DNA of 64,000 bases, taken from contig VZSR01000514.1 in the NCBI GenBank assembly GCA_013398615.1, positions 8,489,316-8,553,315 of the forward strand, written 5' to 3'. Both the position numbers and the translations under genes were made by a program. Positions within the stretch are counted from its first letter, which is position 1. Each line of letters starts with the position of its first letter. Below are positions 63,953 to 64,000 of this stretch, piece after piece. The notes beneath the pieces were generated by a model, which made no database searches, was not told the origin of the DNA, and saw nothing but the letters and a program-made list of their open reading frames with translations. Source of the stretch: Brachypodius melanocephalos (Eukaryota > Chordata > Aves > Passeriformes > Pycnonotidae).

Positions 63953-64000
63953 TTTTTTTTTTTTTTTTGGTTTTTGGGGTTTTTTTTGTTTTGTTTTTGT
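63953..64000 (+). repeat. T/G-rich low-complexity run at the window edge
   Basis: Sixteen T in a row are followed by GG, TTTTT, GGGG and further T runs. A similar T/G run lies at 20290-20338. It may continue beyond the window. Confidence 0.85.

Larger units (their letters stand above)
62837..64000 (+). other. DENND10 3' UTR and downstream flank
   Basis: No coding sequence is recognised after the DENND10 stop. Apart from the polyadenylation candidate there is a T-rich low-complexity run at 63953-64000 that reaches the window edge. Confidence 0.5.

Overview
This is nuclear DNA from a bird, most likely a songbird. The evidence is the many CR1 LINE 3' ends on both strands (the 'tggtttgggttggaaggg' type tail), LTR pieces of a kind common in passerines, and a gene order (NANOS1, EIF3A, DENND10) that matches human 10q26 and, from memory, chicken chromosome 6. 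All three protein-coding genes look complete and intact.

Layout. Bases 1 to about 17,900 are gene-free flank upstream of NANOS1, with CR1 fragments, low-complexity runs, a 20-bp tandem repeat and a 100-N assembly gap that falls inside an LTR-like element. A CpG island at about 17,930-19,600 holds the single-exon NANOS1 gene (+, 18450-19229, 259 aa). A perfect (CCCGAT)14 hexamer tract lies about 240 bp upstream of its start codon. NANOS1 and EIF3A are tail to tail across 7.4 kb that carries two CR1 copies. EIF3A (-, coding span 53926 down to 26669) was rebuilt as 22 coding exons. All have GT/AG borders and the phases sum to 1,383 codons plus stop. The big exon at 30029-30846 encodes the arginine/aspartate-rich decapeptide repeat. 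DENND10 (formerly FAM45A; +, 55926-62836) was rebuilt as 9 coding exons, 354 aa. EIF3A and DENND10 are head to head, with start codons exactly 2,000 bp apart. The interval has a CpG island at each end and retroelement debris in the middle.

The most interesting observation is inside EIF3A. Introns 8 and 9 each carry a related element on the EIF3A sense strand that folds as a classical box H/ACA snoRNA: hairpin, H box, hairpin, ACA plus 3 nt. The intron 9 copy (42670-42800) is probably SNORA19, which in human is hosted by EIF3A. The intron 8 copy (43421-43543) is a diverged paralogue. Its 3' guide pocket and basal stem are kept, while the upper stem has changed and still pairs.

Functionally this is a housekeeping neighbourhood (translation initiation scaffold, rRNA modification guides, endosomal DENN protein) beside a regulated RNA-binding developmental gene. 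Exon limits come from reading splice sites against remembered vertebrate orthologues; no alignment or RNA evidence was available.
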